In this document: positions 1 through 7,881 of the stretch, in pieces
Layout: each line of letters opens with the position of its first letter
How positions within the stretch are numbered: the stretch's first letter is position 1
Assembly: GCF_018417535.1 (NCBI RefSeq)
Contig: NZ_CP070977.1
Location: 682,001-746,000 of the forward strand
Length of the DNA stretch: 64,000 nucleotides
Source of the DNA: Burkholderia pyrrocinia
Lineage (GTDB): Bacteria; Pseudomonadota; Gammaproteobacteria; Burkholderiales; Burkholderiaceae
Direction: 5' to 3'
Made by a program: the position numbers and the translations under genes
Notes under the pieces: model-generated
Told to the model about the DNA's origin: nothing
What the model saw: the letters and a program-made list of their open reading frames with translations, nothing else
Databases searched by the model: none

Positions 1-399
1 GCGAACTACCCGTACGAGTTCATGACCCTGCTGTACGACGAAACCACAGCGCAGACTAACAACTCGGCGGGACAGCTTTTCATCTATCCGCAGTCGTCCG
101 GGCAGATCGTCCTGACGCATCGATACATGGTGAAGCAGCCGGACATCACGACGCCCGAGTCGTCGGCTGTCATCCCGTGGTTTCCGGACCAGAACTACTT
201 AATCAAGGCTACGGCCGCGGAGCTGATGAGCGAGACGGACGATGCCCGTCAGGACTCGTTCCGCGCGCAATGTGAAGCGATGCTGCGCACGCACCTCATC
301 ATGGAGGGCGACGAGCAGCAGGTCGTCAAGTCGGTGCGGCTCGATCCGCGGCGCTTCCACACGAATCGCACGCTGAAGCCGACGAAGATCACGGACTAG
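1..399 (+). CDS. Phage structural protein, C-terminal part (5' end outside window)
   Basis: The reading frame is open from the first base of the window, so only the last 132 residues are visible; an internal ATG at base 22 is probably not the start. The visible part is acidic and aromatic with a basic C-terminal tail (RLDPRRFHTNRTLKPTKITD). It ends 4 bases before the next gene, which has a tail-protein character, so this is probably a head-completion or tail-accessory protein of the podovirus-like prophage. I see no motif that decides the function. The assignment to a structural role is inference from position. Confidence 0.6.
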   Translation, partial: ANYPYEFMTLLYDETTAQTNNSAGQLFIYPQSSGQIVLTHRYMVKQPDITTPESSAVIPWFPDQNYLIKATAAELMSETDDARQDSFRAQCEAMLRTHLIMEGDEQQVVKSVRLDPRRFHTNRTLKPTKITD

Positions 400-403
400 G
401 GCC

Positions 404-2023
404 ATGGCTATCCGCAACGCGAAGCCGGTCCGCTTCACGCCGAAGGGCCTCTGCGATGCATTCGACGCGACGGACGCCTTCGCCGGTGCATGCCAGCTTC
501 TGACCAACCTCGTTTTCGACCAAGGCAATCCGGAGCTCATCGTCGCGCGTCCGGGCGTAGGCGCCGCGGCCACGACGTTCAGTGGTTTCACCACACCGAC
601 GTTCGTTTCTGTGCATACGGTCGTCGGGAACGTGGCATACGGCATGGTGTCGACGGCGCGCACCGCGGGATTCGACGAACCGTTCGCATTCAACCTGCTG
701 ACGAGCTCGTTCATCACGATCAGCGGGGTGACGTCGGCGAATGTACCGGCCTCGCCGGCTACGAGCGGGGCGTGGACACCCCCGACAATGGCGATCGTGG
801 GTACGAAGATCTTGATCACGCACCCGGGCTTCAGCGGCACGGGATCGAACTTCTTCGGCGTGATCGACATTTCGACGCCTTCCGCGCCGGCCTGGTCATC
901 GTCGAACCTCGCGACGAACCCTCTTACCGCCGTGCCGACTTCGGTCGCAAACTTCAACAACCGCGCCTACTTCGCAGTCGGCAACGTGCTGAATTTCAGC
1001 GATCCGCTCGCTCCGCTCACGCGGACGAATGCGTCGCAGGCTGTGACCGTAGGGGATACGACACCGATCACTGTGCAGTCGGGATTGCCGATCCAGACGA
1101 CGACTGCCGGCGTGATCGGTGCGTTGGTGGTCTTCAAAGCGGGGCAGGTCTGGCAAGTCACCGGCGACCCGGCAACGAATAACCTCGCGCTGAACTACAT
1201 TTCTCTGACGACGGGATGCGTGTCACCGCGCAGCGTCGTGCAGGGCCCGTTCGGCATCGTATTCGCCGGTATCGATGCGCCGTACGTTCTGAACTTCCTG
1301 GGCACGCTGGTACCGCTATCTAGCCGGCCCGGAATGGATTTCCCGGCGGACTTGCAGGTACCGTTCCAGAACGCGACCCAGCCTTCGCGTATCAGTGCAG
1401 CATTCGCCGGCAACACGTATAGAACCTGCGTACCGACGCTGATCCAGGGTCAGCAGCAGACGAACGATTACTGGTATGACATCCGGCGCAAGCGCTGGAA
1501 CGGGCCGCATACGTTCATCTATGACTGCGCGTCGCAGTACGGAGAATCGTTCGTACTTTCCAGCGCGTCGCAAGGGGCGGCGCTCTTCGTGAGCACGACG
1601 ATCCCCACTTCGAACTCGTTGTACCTGGACGCCGGAGCGTCGTTCGTCTGCCATCTGCAATCTTCGAACTTCCCGAAGACAGGGCATATGCAGCAAGTGC
1701 AGGTCGTGGAATCGACGATCGAACTGTCATCGACCGGCGCCGCAACACAGTTCGGTCTGACCGCTCTGGACGATCAGCAATCGACACTCGCGAGCACGTT
1801 TGCGATGACGCCCTCGTCCGGAGGGCAATGGGGATCGTTCCTATGGGGATCCGGGAACTGGTCGTCGAACGCCAGCATTCCGCACGTCTATACGATCCCG
1901 TGGCCGACCGCGCTCGTATTCCAGAAGATGTCGATCGACGTTCGAGCCACCCCGGTGAACGCCATCAAAATCGGAACCTTCTTCGCCCGGTATCAGGATG
2001 CCGGATACACCAATCGAGGCTGA
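404..2023 (+). CDS. Probable phage tail / packaged-DNA-stabilisation protein
   Basis: This 539-residue protein lacks a signal peptide or membrane segment. It is rich in Ser, Thr, Asn and short hydrophobic beta-strand patterns, as expected for a beta-rich virion protein. It starts with a basic stretch (AIRNAKPVRFTPKGLCDAFD) and lies between a presumed head-completion protein and a tail fibre. In P22-like phages this slot holds gp10, a beta-propeller-like protein that seals the packaged DNA at the portal. The match to gp10 is by size, composition and position only. The ATG at 404 follows the previous stop closely and is the natural start. Confidence 0.5.
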   Translation: MAIRNAKPVRFTPKGLCDAFDATDAFAGACQLLTNLVFDQGNPELIVARPGVGAAATTFSGFTTPTFVSVHTVVGNVAYGMVSTARTAGFDEPFAFNLLTSSFITISGVTSANVPASPATSGAWTPPTMAIVGTKILITHPGFSGTGSNFFGVIDISTPSAPAWSSSNLATNPLTAVPTSVANFNNRAYFAVGNVLNFSDPLAPLTRTNASQAVTVGDTTPITVQSGLPIQTTTAGVIGALVVFKAGQVWQVTGDPATNNLALNYISLTTGCVSPRSVVQGPFGIVFAGIDAPYVLNFLGTLVPLSSRPGMDFPADLQVPFQNATQPSRISAAFAGNTYRTCVPTLIQGQQQTNDYWYDIRRKRWNGPHTFIYDCASQYGESFVLSSASQGAALFVSTTIPTSNSLYLDAGASFVCHLQSSNFPKTGHMQQVQVVESTIELSSTGAATQFGLTALDDQQSTLASTFAMTPSSGGQWGSFLWGSGNWSSNASIPHVYTIPWPTALVFQKMSIDVRATPVNAIKIGTFFARYQDAGYTNRG

Positions 2024-2026
2024 ACC

Positions 2027-2692
2027 ATGACCACCATTATCGGCACGTTGCCGAGCACGTTGCAGAACGGTACGACCGCAGATGCGTCGCAGGTCATGAC
2101 GATCCTGAATTTCATCGTCAATCAGGTCAACGCCAACGCCCAGGCCGCCGGGAGCTATGCGCAGCTGAGTGGCGCCGCGTTCACCGGGCCGATTTCCGTG
2201 AGCGTGACGGGTTCCTCATTCACCGGGCGAAACCTTTTCAACATCAACGGTGCGGGCCAAGGGGAAGTCGGCCTACAAAATACGACCGGCAGTTATTTCT
2301 ATATGCGCGGTCGATCGGCATCCGGCGGCATGGAGTGGGTCAACAATGCCTATTCGGCAGTCGTCGCCTTCATGGATGACGGCGGCAATTTCACGGCGAC
2401 AGGACTCACCGCATCTTCCGATCGGCGTCTGAAATCGCATGTCAAGCGCATTCGAAGCGCCACCGAGGTGGTATTGGCGTGGGTCGGGGTCACGTTTCAA
2501 CGGAAGGGCGACAAGACCAAACGGCGGCATGCCGGCTTCGTCGCCGACGACATGATGGAGAGCGCGCCCGAACTCATCTTCGAAGACGAAAGGGGCTTCA
2601 AGAGCATCGCCTACGGCAATGCATCTGCTTACCTCGCCGTTGCCTTTCAGGAACTGGAGGCGCGCGTGCGCAAGCTGGAGTCGAAGAAATGA
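2027..2692 (+). CDS. Short tail fibre with C-terminal S74 intramolecular chaperone
   Basis: The 221-residue protein has an N-terminal virion-attachment-like segment (GTLPSTLQNGTTADASQVMT), a short beta-rich middle, and from about residue 126 a peptidase S74 chaperone domain. The key SDRRLK motif (residues about 128-133) carries the Ser-Asp pair that in this family performs self-cleavage after trimerisation. The C-terminus from about residue 195 (AYLAVAFQELEARVRKLESK) is the usual coiled coil. The receptor-binding middle, about 90 residues, is very short for a host-range fibre. It starts 4 bases after the previous stop and its stop overlaps the next start. Confidence 0.8.
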   Translation: MTTIIGTLPSTLQNGTTADASQVMTILNFIVNQVNANAQAAGSYAQLSGAAFTGPISVSVTGSSFTGRNLFNINGAGQGEVGLQNTTGSYFYMRGRSASGGMEWVNNAYSAVVAFMDDGGNFTATGLTASSDRRLKSHVKRIRSATEVVLAWVGVTFQRKGDKTKRRHAGFVADDMMESAPELIFEDERGFKSIAYGNASAYLAVAFQELEARVRKLESKK

Positions 2693-3153
2693 CGCTACCT
2701 GCTTCGTTTCCGCTATCCATGTCGCAGATTGCTGCGGAATTGGGTCGCACATTGCCGCTCTCGCTTCTTGATTCGTGGGTGGTCGCGCTCGCCGGGAAGA
2801 GCGGGGCTCCGGTTAGCTTCTCCGATCTGCTAGGTCAGACGGGAACGGCGACCGGTAACGCGACTGGCACGTCTGGGGGCGGAGGCATCATCGCGCCGTT
2901 TTCATCGCCATGGTTCAGAGGGCAGATCTCGCAGCTCGGGGCAACGACTGGAGGCGCACCGGGGTTGACGGTATCCATCTCATTCAGCAGCGCACCGAAC
3001 TGGAATGGAAACATCCTGTTGAAGAACATCACGACCAACGCGTCAATCGTTCTGGGAAAACAGAACTCGACGTCGTGGCAGGTGAATAGCAATCCGGGAA
3101 ATATCGTGCGCGCCGGCGTTACGGACAACTTCACGATCATGCCATCGGCCTAG
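2689..3153 (+). CDS. Small phage tail-associated protein
   Basis: This 154-residue protein overlaps the tail-fibre stop in an ATGA junction, which fixes the start. Its N-terminus has the motif SLLDSWVVALAGKSGAPVSF followed by a Ser-Asp-Leu-Leu segment, a pattern often seen at the start of small phage tail proteins. A Gly/Thr-rich linker (residues about 46-65) leads to a beta-rich C-terminal half. Its tight coupling to the fibre suggests a fibre accessory or adhesin tip, but no enzyme or binding motif is visible. Confidence 0.55.
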   Translation: MTLPASFPLSMSQIAAELGRTLPLSLLDSWVVALAGKSGAPVSFSDLLGQTGTATGNATGTSGGGGIIAPFSSPWFRGQISQLGATTGGAPGLTVSISFSSAPNWNGNILLKNITTNASIVLGKQNSTSWQVNSNPGNIVRAGVTDNFTIMPSA

Positions 3154-3203
3154 TCGTGGCGGGAAACGGCTATATCGTATTCGCAAACTAAATCGGGGAA
3201 ACC

Positions 3204-3392
3204 ATGGGAAACCGGACTCTTACCGAAGACGACGTCAAGGCGATTGCCGAGCAGATTGAAAGTGGCATCACCCAACGCTTTCAGCTCAACGTCGGCCGTG
3301 GAATTCTCGGGCTAGCGTGGCGCGTTTTCATGTACGCCCTGGTCGCTGTTGCCGCGTATGGCGCGGGCGGTGGACTCAAGAAATTCTTCTAG
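3204..3392 (+). CDS. Small phage membrane protein in the lysis region
   Basis: This 62-residue protein has an amphipathic N-terminal half (about residues 1-30) and one hydrophobic helix near residues 33-56, ending in Lys-Lys-Phe-Phe. It lies just upstream of the endolysin and holin genes, so a role as an accessory holin, antiholin or membrane anchor is plausible. One membrane span is too little to identify it. A purine-rich sequence (GGGGAAACC) precedes the ATG. Confidence 0.55.
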   Translation: MGNRTLTEDDVKAIAEQIESGITQRFQLNVGRGILGLAWRVFMYALVAVAAYGAGGGLKKFF

Positions 3393-3401
3393 GAGGTTGT
3401 C

Positions 3402-3620
3402 ATGCTCGAAGCGATCAAATCCGTCATCGAAGCCAAGTTCCAGGCGCTCGCAAACGATGGCCGTGCCTTCGTCGACAAGGTCGAGGAAATCGTCGGCCTC
3501 GGCAATGCTGCCAAGGAGCTTACCGATCTCGAGGGGCACATCGCGGCTATCGTCAACGATACCGAGGCGCCCGCCGAGCAGAAGGTCGAACAGATCCTGC
3601 GTGCGGTCGGGAAGCTCTGA
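3402..3620 (+). CDS. Small phage protein of unknown function
   Basis: A clear AGGAGG ribosome binding site sits 7 bases before the ATG. The 72-residue product is soluble, alternately charged and predicted helical, without Cys and without a membrane segment. It is located between a small membrane protein and the endolysin, one base before the endolysin start. I do not recognise the family. Position suggests a lysis-associated or regulatory role, which is inference. Confidence 0.55.
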   Translation: MLEAIKSVIEAKFQALANDGRAFVDKVEEIVGLGNAAKELTDLEGHIAAIVNDTEAPAEQKVEQILRAVGKL

Positions 3621-3621
3621 A

Positions 3622-4104
3622 ATGAGCAGCTTCGACGACGCCTTCGAAGCCCTGATGGGCAATGAAGGCGGGTACTCGAACAATCCAGCCGACCCGGGAG
3701 GCGAGACGATGTGGGGCGTTACGGCCCGCGTCGCGCGCGCGAACGGGTATGGCGGCGACATGCGCTCGATGCCGCAGGCAACCGCTCGGCTGATCGCGAA
3801 GCGGGTCTACTGGGATCCGTACTACTGCGATCAGTTCGACCCGCGCGTGGCGTTCCAGGTGTTCGACGCGGCGTACAACGGCGGGCTGCCGGTGACATGG
3901 CTGCAGGAAGCGGCCGGGCTGAAGCCCGACGGTCGGATCGGTCCGGTGACGATCGCTGCGGTGAACGCTACGGATCCGGTGCGGCTCGTCGCACGGTTCC
4001 TCGCATACCGGCTGAAATACCTCGCCGATCTGCACAGCTGGCCGTCGTTCAGCCACGGATGGGCGAACCGCATCGCCAACAACCTTTTGAAGGGAGCCGC
4101 GTGA
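3622..4104 (+). CDS. Endolysin, glycoside hydrolase family 108 type
   Basis: The 160-residue protein begins with FDDAFEALMGNEGGYSNNPA. The Glu of EGGY (about residue 15) is the catalytic acid of GH108 muramidases, followed by the family features GGETMWGVTARVA and a C-terminal peptidoglycan-binding-like region with LKPDGRIGPVT. It cuts the glycan strand of murein at the end of the lytic cycle. There is no signal peptide, so it should depend on a holin; the next gene encodes one and overlaps this stop in an ATGA junction. The start at 3622 begins one base after the preceding gene ends. Confidence 0.88.
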   Translation: MSSFDDAFEALMGNEGGYSNNPADPGGETMWGVTARVARANGYGGDMRSMPQATARLIAKRVYWDPYYCDQFDPRVAFQVFDAAYNGGLPVTWLQEAAGLKPDGRIGPVTIAAVNATDPVRLVARFLAYRLKYLADLHSWPSFSHGWANRIANNLLKGAA

Positions 4105-4502
4105 TGGGATTCCTCGATCCGATTTCCGCAGTCTCAGATGTCGTCGGGAAGATCATCGATCGCGTCTGGCCGGACCCGGCGCAGGCCGCTGCGGCGAAGT
4201 TGCAGCTGCTCCAGCTTCAGCAAACGGGTGAGCTCGCGCAGATCACCGGCCAGATGCAGATCAACCAGGCCGAGGCGCAGAGCACCGACCCGCTGCAGCA
4301 CTGGCGCGGCGGGATGGGCTGGGTGTGCGTGGCCGGCTACGCCTGGAATTTCGTGCTGCGCCCGGCGATGAGTGATATTTCTGCGCTTTTCGGACATCAC
4401 ATCGTCCTTACGGAAATGGATCTCACGCAGCTCGCGACGATCACGATCGGGATGCTCGGCCTCGGCGGCATGCACGTCTATCAGCAGGTCAAAGGCAAAT
4501 GA
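4104..4502 (+). CDS. Phage holin, three-transmembrane-segment family
   Basis: The 132-residue protein has an N-terminal amphipathic part with a Gln-rich helix, the conserved middle DPLQHWRGGMGWVCVAGYAW, and two or three hydrophobic segments toward the C-terminus. This matches the Holin_3TMS type that often accompanies GH108 endolysins. It would permeabilise the inner membrane to release the endolysin. It is translationally coupled at both ends by 4-base overlaps, with the endolysin upstream and the oxygenase gene downstream. Confidence 0.8.
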   Translation: MGFLDPISAVSDVVGKIIDRVWPDPAQAAAAKLQLLQLQQTGELAQITGQMQINQAEAQSTDPLQHWRGGMGWVCVAGYAWNFVLRPAMSDISALFGHHIVLTEMDLTQLATITIGMLGLGGMHVYQQVKGK

Positions 4503-5062
4503 ACAACCTCGTCCGGATCGGCGCCGGCATCGATACCGCGCCACTGCTTCTTGCGATCGCCCGGCAACCTGGCCTGTGGGATCGCCATACCGCTCGCACT
4601 GCGGCGGAGGGTAGCCCGCACGCGGACGTTTCAGATATCTGGCTGCGCTACAACGACGAGAAGCCGTACAAGGCAGCGGGCGACTACACCGGATTCAACG
4701 ATGCTCACGATGCGATCTTCTATCCGGAGTGGTACGCACTGCCGCAGGTGCGCCCGATCGTGTTCGGCCTGATGGCGCGCGTCGAGGGCACACGCCTTGG
4801 CGGCATTCTCATTACGAAGCTGCCGGCCGGGAAACGTATCCTGCCGCACGCGGACGACAGTTGGCACGTGAAGCACTACAACACGAAGCTGTACGTTCCG
4901 CTTCAGACGAATCCGAAGTGCATTAACCGCGTCGAGAATGACGTGGTCGTAATGGCGCCGGGAGATGTCTGGTACTTCGACAACACGAAGGAACATGAGG
5001 TGGTCAACGATGGCGACGACGATCGGATCACGCTGATCGTGTCGATCCGGTGCGAGAAATGA
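4499..5062 (+). CDS. Phage-borne Asp/Asn beta-hydroxylase-like 2OG-Fe(II) oxygenase
   Basis: The 187-residue protein shows the facial-triad pattern of 2-oxoglutarate/Fe(II) oxygenases: H117-A-D119 in LPHADDSWHVKHYN, H166 in NTKEHEVVN, and R176 in DDDRITLIVSIR as the likely 2-oxoglutarate ligand. The spacing and the APGDVWYFDNTKEH motif resemble the aspartyl/asparaginyl beta-hydroxylase fold. The substrate is unknown; proteins, amino acids and modified nucleotides are all possible. It overlaps the holin stop and the cupin start by 4 bases each. It is not needed for a known podovirus function, so it behaves as an added gene inside the late operon. Confidence 0.78.
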   Translation: MNNLVRIGAGIDTAPLLLAIARQPGLWDRHTARTAAEGSPHADVSDIWLRYNDEKPYKAAGDYTGFNDAHDAIFYPEWYALPQVRPIVFGLMARVEGTRLGGILITKLPAGKRILPHADDSWHVKHYNTKLYVPLQTNPKCINRVENDVVVMAPGDVWYFDNTKEHEVVNDGDDDRITLIVSIRCEK

Positions 5063-5346
5063 GCATCAAACATCACTTCACGGCCGGCGGCGTGTACGCG
5101 CGCGAGCAGACGCTGTGCGCGGGCGAGGACGTGCAGAAGCATGTGCACGACTACGACCACCTGAGCTATCTCGCGCACGGCACGGCGATGCTCGATGTCG
5201 ACGGCGAGCTGCAGGTACTGCACGGGCCGTGCATGCTCGAAGTGAAGGCGGGGCGCGCGCATCGCATCACTGCGCTGACGGATCTGACGTGGCTCTGCAT
5301 TCACGCCGAAAGCGTGGCGGATCCCGAAACCTTGATGAAGGGGTGA
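5059..5346 (+). CDS. Small cupin-domain protein
   Basis: The 95-residue protein is a single cupin barrel. Motif 1 is KHVHDYDHLSYLAHG, with His28, His30 and His34 as likely metal ligands, and motif 2 is AGRAHRITAL with His68. An in-frame GTG nine bases earlier could also start it, but the ATG at 5059 makes the ATGA overlap seen across this operon. Its role is unknown: it may be a metal-dependent isomerase or oxygenase, or a sensor acting with the adjacent oxygenase. Confidence 0.75.
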   Translation: MSIKHHFTAGGVYAREQTLCAGEDVQKHVHDYDHLSYLAHGTAMLDVDGELQVLHGPCMLEVKAGRAHRITALTDLTWLCIHAESVADPETLMKG

Positions 5347-5349
5347 GCC

Positions 5350-6402
5350 ATGCCATTTGCTGCAGTCGCCGGAGGTTTGGCCGCGGGCGTGGGTGGGTCG
5401 CTCGTGTCAGGGTTGCTTTCGCCCGGGACGTCCGGAGGTAGCGGCGGCGGGGGTGGGGGGAGCTACTACGTGCCGACTGGTCTGGGCAATGCCGATACGA
5501 CGTGGCAGGGCTTGCTGTCGGGCATGAACAGCATGTACGGGAACACCAACCTGACTCCGTACGCGCAAGCCTCGCTTGGGCGGGGGATGGCCGCGAACGA
5601 TATGTACGGAGGTGCGTATCAGAACGCGTCGAATGTTGCGGGAGGGCAGTACACGAGCCTGGGTAATCGGCTGATTGGACAGGCGGATCAGAATTTCGGC
5701 ATCCAGAACTCTCTGATCGGCGCCGGCCAGAGCGTCTACAACATGGGACTGGACCCGCAGAGCGCGCTCTACGATCGCACGCTGAACCAGCTCACGCAGC
5801 AAACCGGCGCGACGAACTCGATGTACGGGCTTGGCTCGTCGGCGGCGGGCGCCGGCGTGCAGAACCAAGCGCTGTCGAATTTCAACATCGACTGGCAGAA
5901 CAACCAACTATCGCGCGCGCTTCAGGGTCTGCAGGGGTACACCGGCGCGGCCAATACGGCCGGTCGTTACGGCGAGCTCGGAACGTCTCAGGCAGAGGCT
6001 GCGCCGGGCTATACGCTGCTTGGTGGCTCGACGCCGTACAACGTCGGGCAGTCGGTCGCCGGCACGCCGGGCTCGCTGGCGAACACGTACGGATCGTTCA
6101 TGAACCAGAACGTGTACGGCCCGGCTGAAGGGATCATGGGGTCGATCATTCCGTACATGAACTACGGCCAAGGTGCGCAATCCGTGCCATTCCAGAGCCA
6201 GGCGGCCGGTGCGGGCGCAGCTGGAAGTCTCGTATCGCAGGGGCTCTCGGGGCTATTCGGCAACCAACAGGTGCAGAACGGCATTTCGAACTATTTCAAC
6301 CCGGCGTCTGGTTCATTCAGCGGCGGTGACTTCACCGGAGCGTTCAATTCGAGCCCGTACTACTCGGGTGGCGGAAACTCGTACGGTTTCACGATGGGGT
6401 AA
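5350..6402 (+). CDS. Probable internal virion / ejection protein (Gly-, Asn-, Gln-rich)
   Basis: This 350-residue protein starts with a Gly/Ala-rich hydrophobic stretch and a run of glycines (residues about 28-37), then is dominated by Gly, Ser, Asn, Gln, Ala and Tyr with many repeated short motifs such as MYG, GAG and YG. There are no catalytic motifs. It is the first of three large, low-complexity, closely spaced proteins, an arrangement like the ejected proteins gp7, gp20 and gp16 of P22-type phages. Function is inferred from composition and position. Confidence 0.5.
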   Translation: MPFAAVAGGLAAGVGGSLVSGLLSPGTSGGSGGGGGGSYYVPTGLGNADTTWQGLLSGMNSMYGNTNLTPYAQASLGRGMAANDMYGGAYQNASNVAGGQYTSLGNRLIGQADQNFGIQNSLIGAGQSVYNMGLDPQSALYDRTLNQLTQQTGATNSMYGLGSSAAGAGVQNQALSNFNIDWQNNQLSRALQGLQGYTGAANTAGRYGELGTSQAEAAPGYTLLGGSTPYNVGQSVAGTPGSLANTYGSFMNQNVYGPAEGIMGSIIPYMNYGQGAQSVPFQSQAAGAGAAGSLVSQGLSGLFGNQQVQNGISNYFNPASGSFSGGDFTGAFNSSPYYSGGGNSYGFTMG

Positions 6403-6405
6403 GCC

Positions 6406-7881
6406 ATGGCCGGACTTGCAGGGCTTCCGTACTTCCTTCAATACCAGCAGCAGGCGCAAGAAGACGCCATGCGGCGTCAGTATGCCCAGTTGCAGCTCGC
6501 CGAGTTCCAGCAGAAGCAGCAGGAGCGGGATCGCCAACAGGCCGCGCTGACGGCTGCGGGCAACGCATTGCCGCAGTTGCTCGCGGGGCAACCCGCGCAG
6601 ATGCCGCCTCCACCGCAGGCGCCGAATCCGGGTCAGCCGTCCATGTCGGCGCAGCCGCAGATGGCAGGTGCTGCACCTGGCCAGATGCAGCCGCTTCCCC
6701 CTGGAATGCCTGCAGGGATGGCGGGCGGTACGGGCGCGCCCGGCAAACCGCCACTGCCCCCGTTCCAGCCGATGCCGTCGACCGGCTCGCCGGCGCAAGC
6801 CGCGCCTGTTCAGATTCCTGCGCCCCCGGCCGCAGCGGCGCCCGCGCAGCAATCGGGCGGCCCACTGACGCTCGACAATGCGATCAAGGTGCTGAAGGAC
6901 CAGGGCCTGTCCGGCGCTGACCTGATGGCCGGCCTGCAGCAGCTCACGCCGATCCTTGATTCGCAGGCGAAGCAGCAAGCCGCGCAGATCCAGCAACAGT
7001 TCACGCGTCAGCTGCAACTCGCGCAGTTGCAGGAGCGGTACGACTCGCTGCACCAGCGTGCCGAGGACAATGCGCTGAACCGAGAAGACCGACGGCAGGC
7101 GCGTTCCGAGTCGAATGCTCTACGTGCTGAATCGATTGCGCTTCGCAAACAGACGATTGCGCTAGGGAGTGGAGATGACGCGAAGTTCTCGCCCGAAGAC
7201 CTGAAGTTTTTGGCTGAACAGGCGCGCGCCGGCGACACGTCGGTGTACCAGAACCTGGGCCGTGGTGCGCAGGGCGCGAAGAACATCATCGCGCTGCGTC
7301 GCGAGGTCATGCGTCAGGAGCGCGAGGCAGGGGGCACTGGCGCGGACATCGCAGCCGCGAACGCCGGATTCCAGGGAGAGAAAGCAGCCGCGCGTACCGG
7401 GGCCACGAAGGCGGCGAACGTCGGCATGGCCGTGGCGGAAGCACAGAAGACATTCCCGCTCGTTCGCCAGGCGTCCGCCGCGCTGCCGCGCACGGAATTC
7501 CCCGGCGTGAACAAGGCTCTTCAGGCCGCTCAAACTGGCACGGGCGATCCGCGCGTGGTGGCATTGGGCACGGCTCTGAACACGTCGATCAACGCCTACG
7601 CGCGCGCGATCAGCCCGAGCGGCACGCCGACAGTATCGGACAAGGAGCATGCACGAGAACTTCTCTCGACCGCCAGCACGGATGCGCAGCTGAACGCGGT
7701 GCTGAACGTCATGGAGAAGGAAATGTCCGCTGCACGGCAGGCACCGGCCGAAGTGCAGGCGCAGCAAAAAGCCCGTATTTCCGGGCGCGGCGAGGGTGCG
7801 CCGGCGGTCGGCACGACGGAAGGAGGATACCGATTCAAGGGCGGTGATCCGTCGAAGCAAAGCAACTGGGAGAAGATGTAA
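6406..7881 (+). CDS. Probable internal virion / ejection protein (Gln- and Pro-rich)
   Basis: The 491-residue protein has a Gln-rich helical N-terminus (about 1-55), a Pro/Ala/Met-rich disordered region (about 65-155), and a long charged helical part (about 160-460) with likely coiled coils. It begins 4 bases after the preceding gene and its stop overlaps the next start by one base (TAATG). Composition and place in the operon suggest a DNA-ejection protein packaged in the capsid. No enzymatic motif was seen. Confidence 0.5.
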   Translation: MAGLAGLPYFLQYQQQAQEDAMRRQYAQLQLAEFQQKQQERDRQQAALTAAGNALPQLLAGQPAQMPPPPQAPNPGQPSMSAQPQMAGAAPGQMQPLPPGMPAGMAGGTGAPGKPPLPPFQPMPSTGSPAQAAPVQIPAPPAAAAPAQQSGGPLTLDNAIKVLKDQGLSGADLMAGLQQLTPILDSQAKQQAAQIQQQFTRQLQLAQLQERYDSLHQRAEDNALNREDRRQARSESNALRAESIALRKQTIALGSGDDAKFSPEDLKFLAEQARAGDTSVYQNLGRGAQGAKNIIALRREVMRQEREAGGTGADIAAANAGFQGEKAAARTGATKAANVGMAVAEAQKTFPLVRQASAALPRTEFPGVNKALQAAQTGTGDPRVVALGTALNTSINAYARAISPSGTPTVSDKEHARELLSTASTDAQLNAVLNVMEKEMSAARQAPAEVQAQQKARISGRGEGAPAVGTTEGGYRFKGGDPSKQSNWEKM

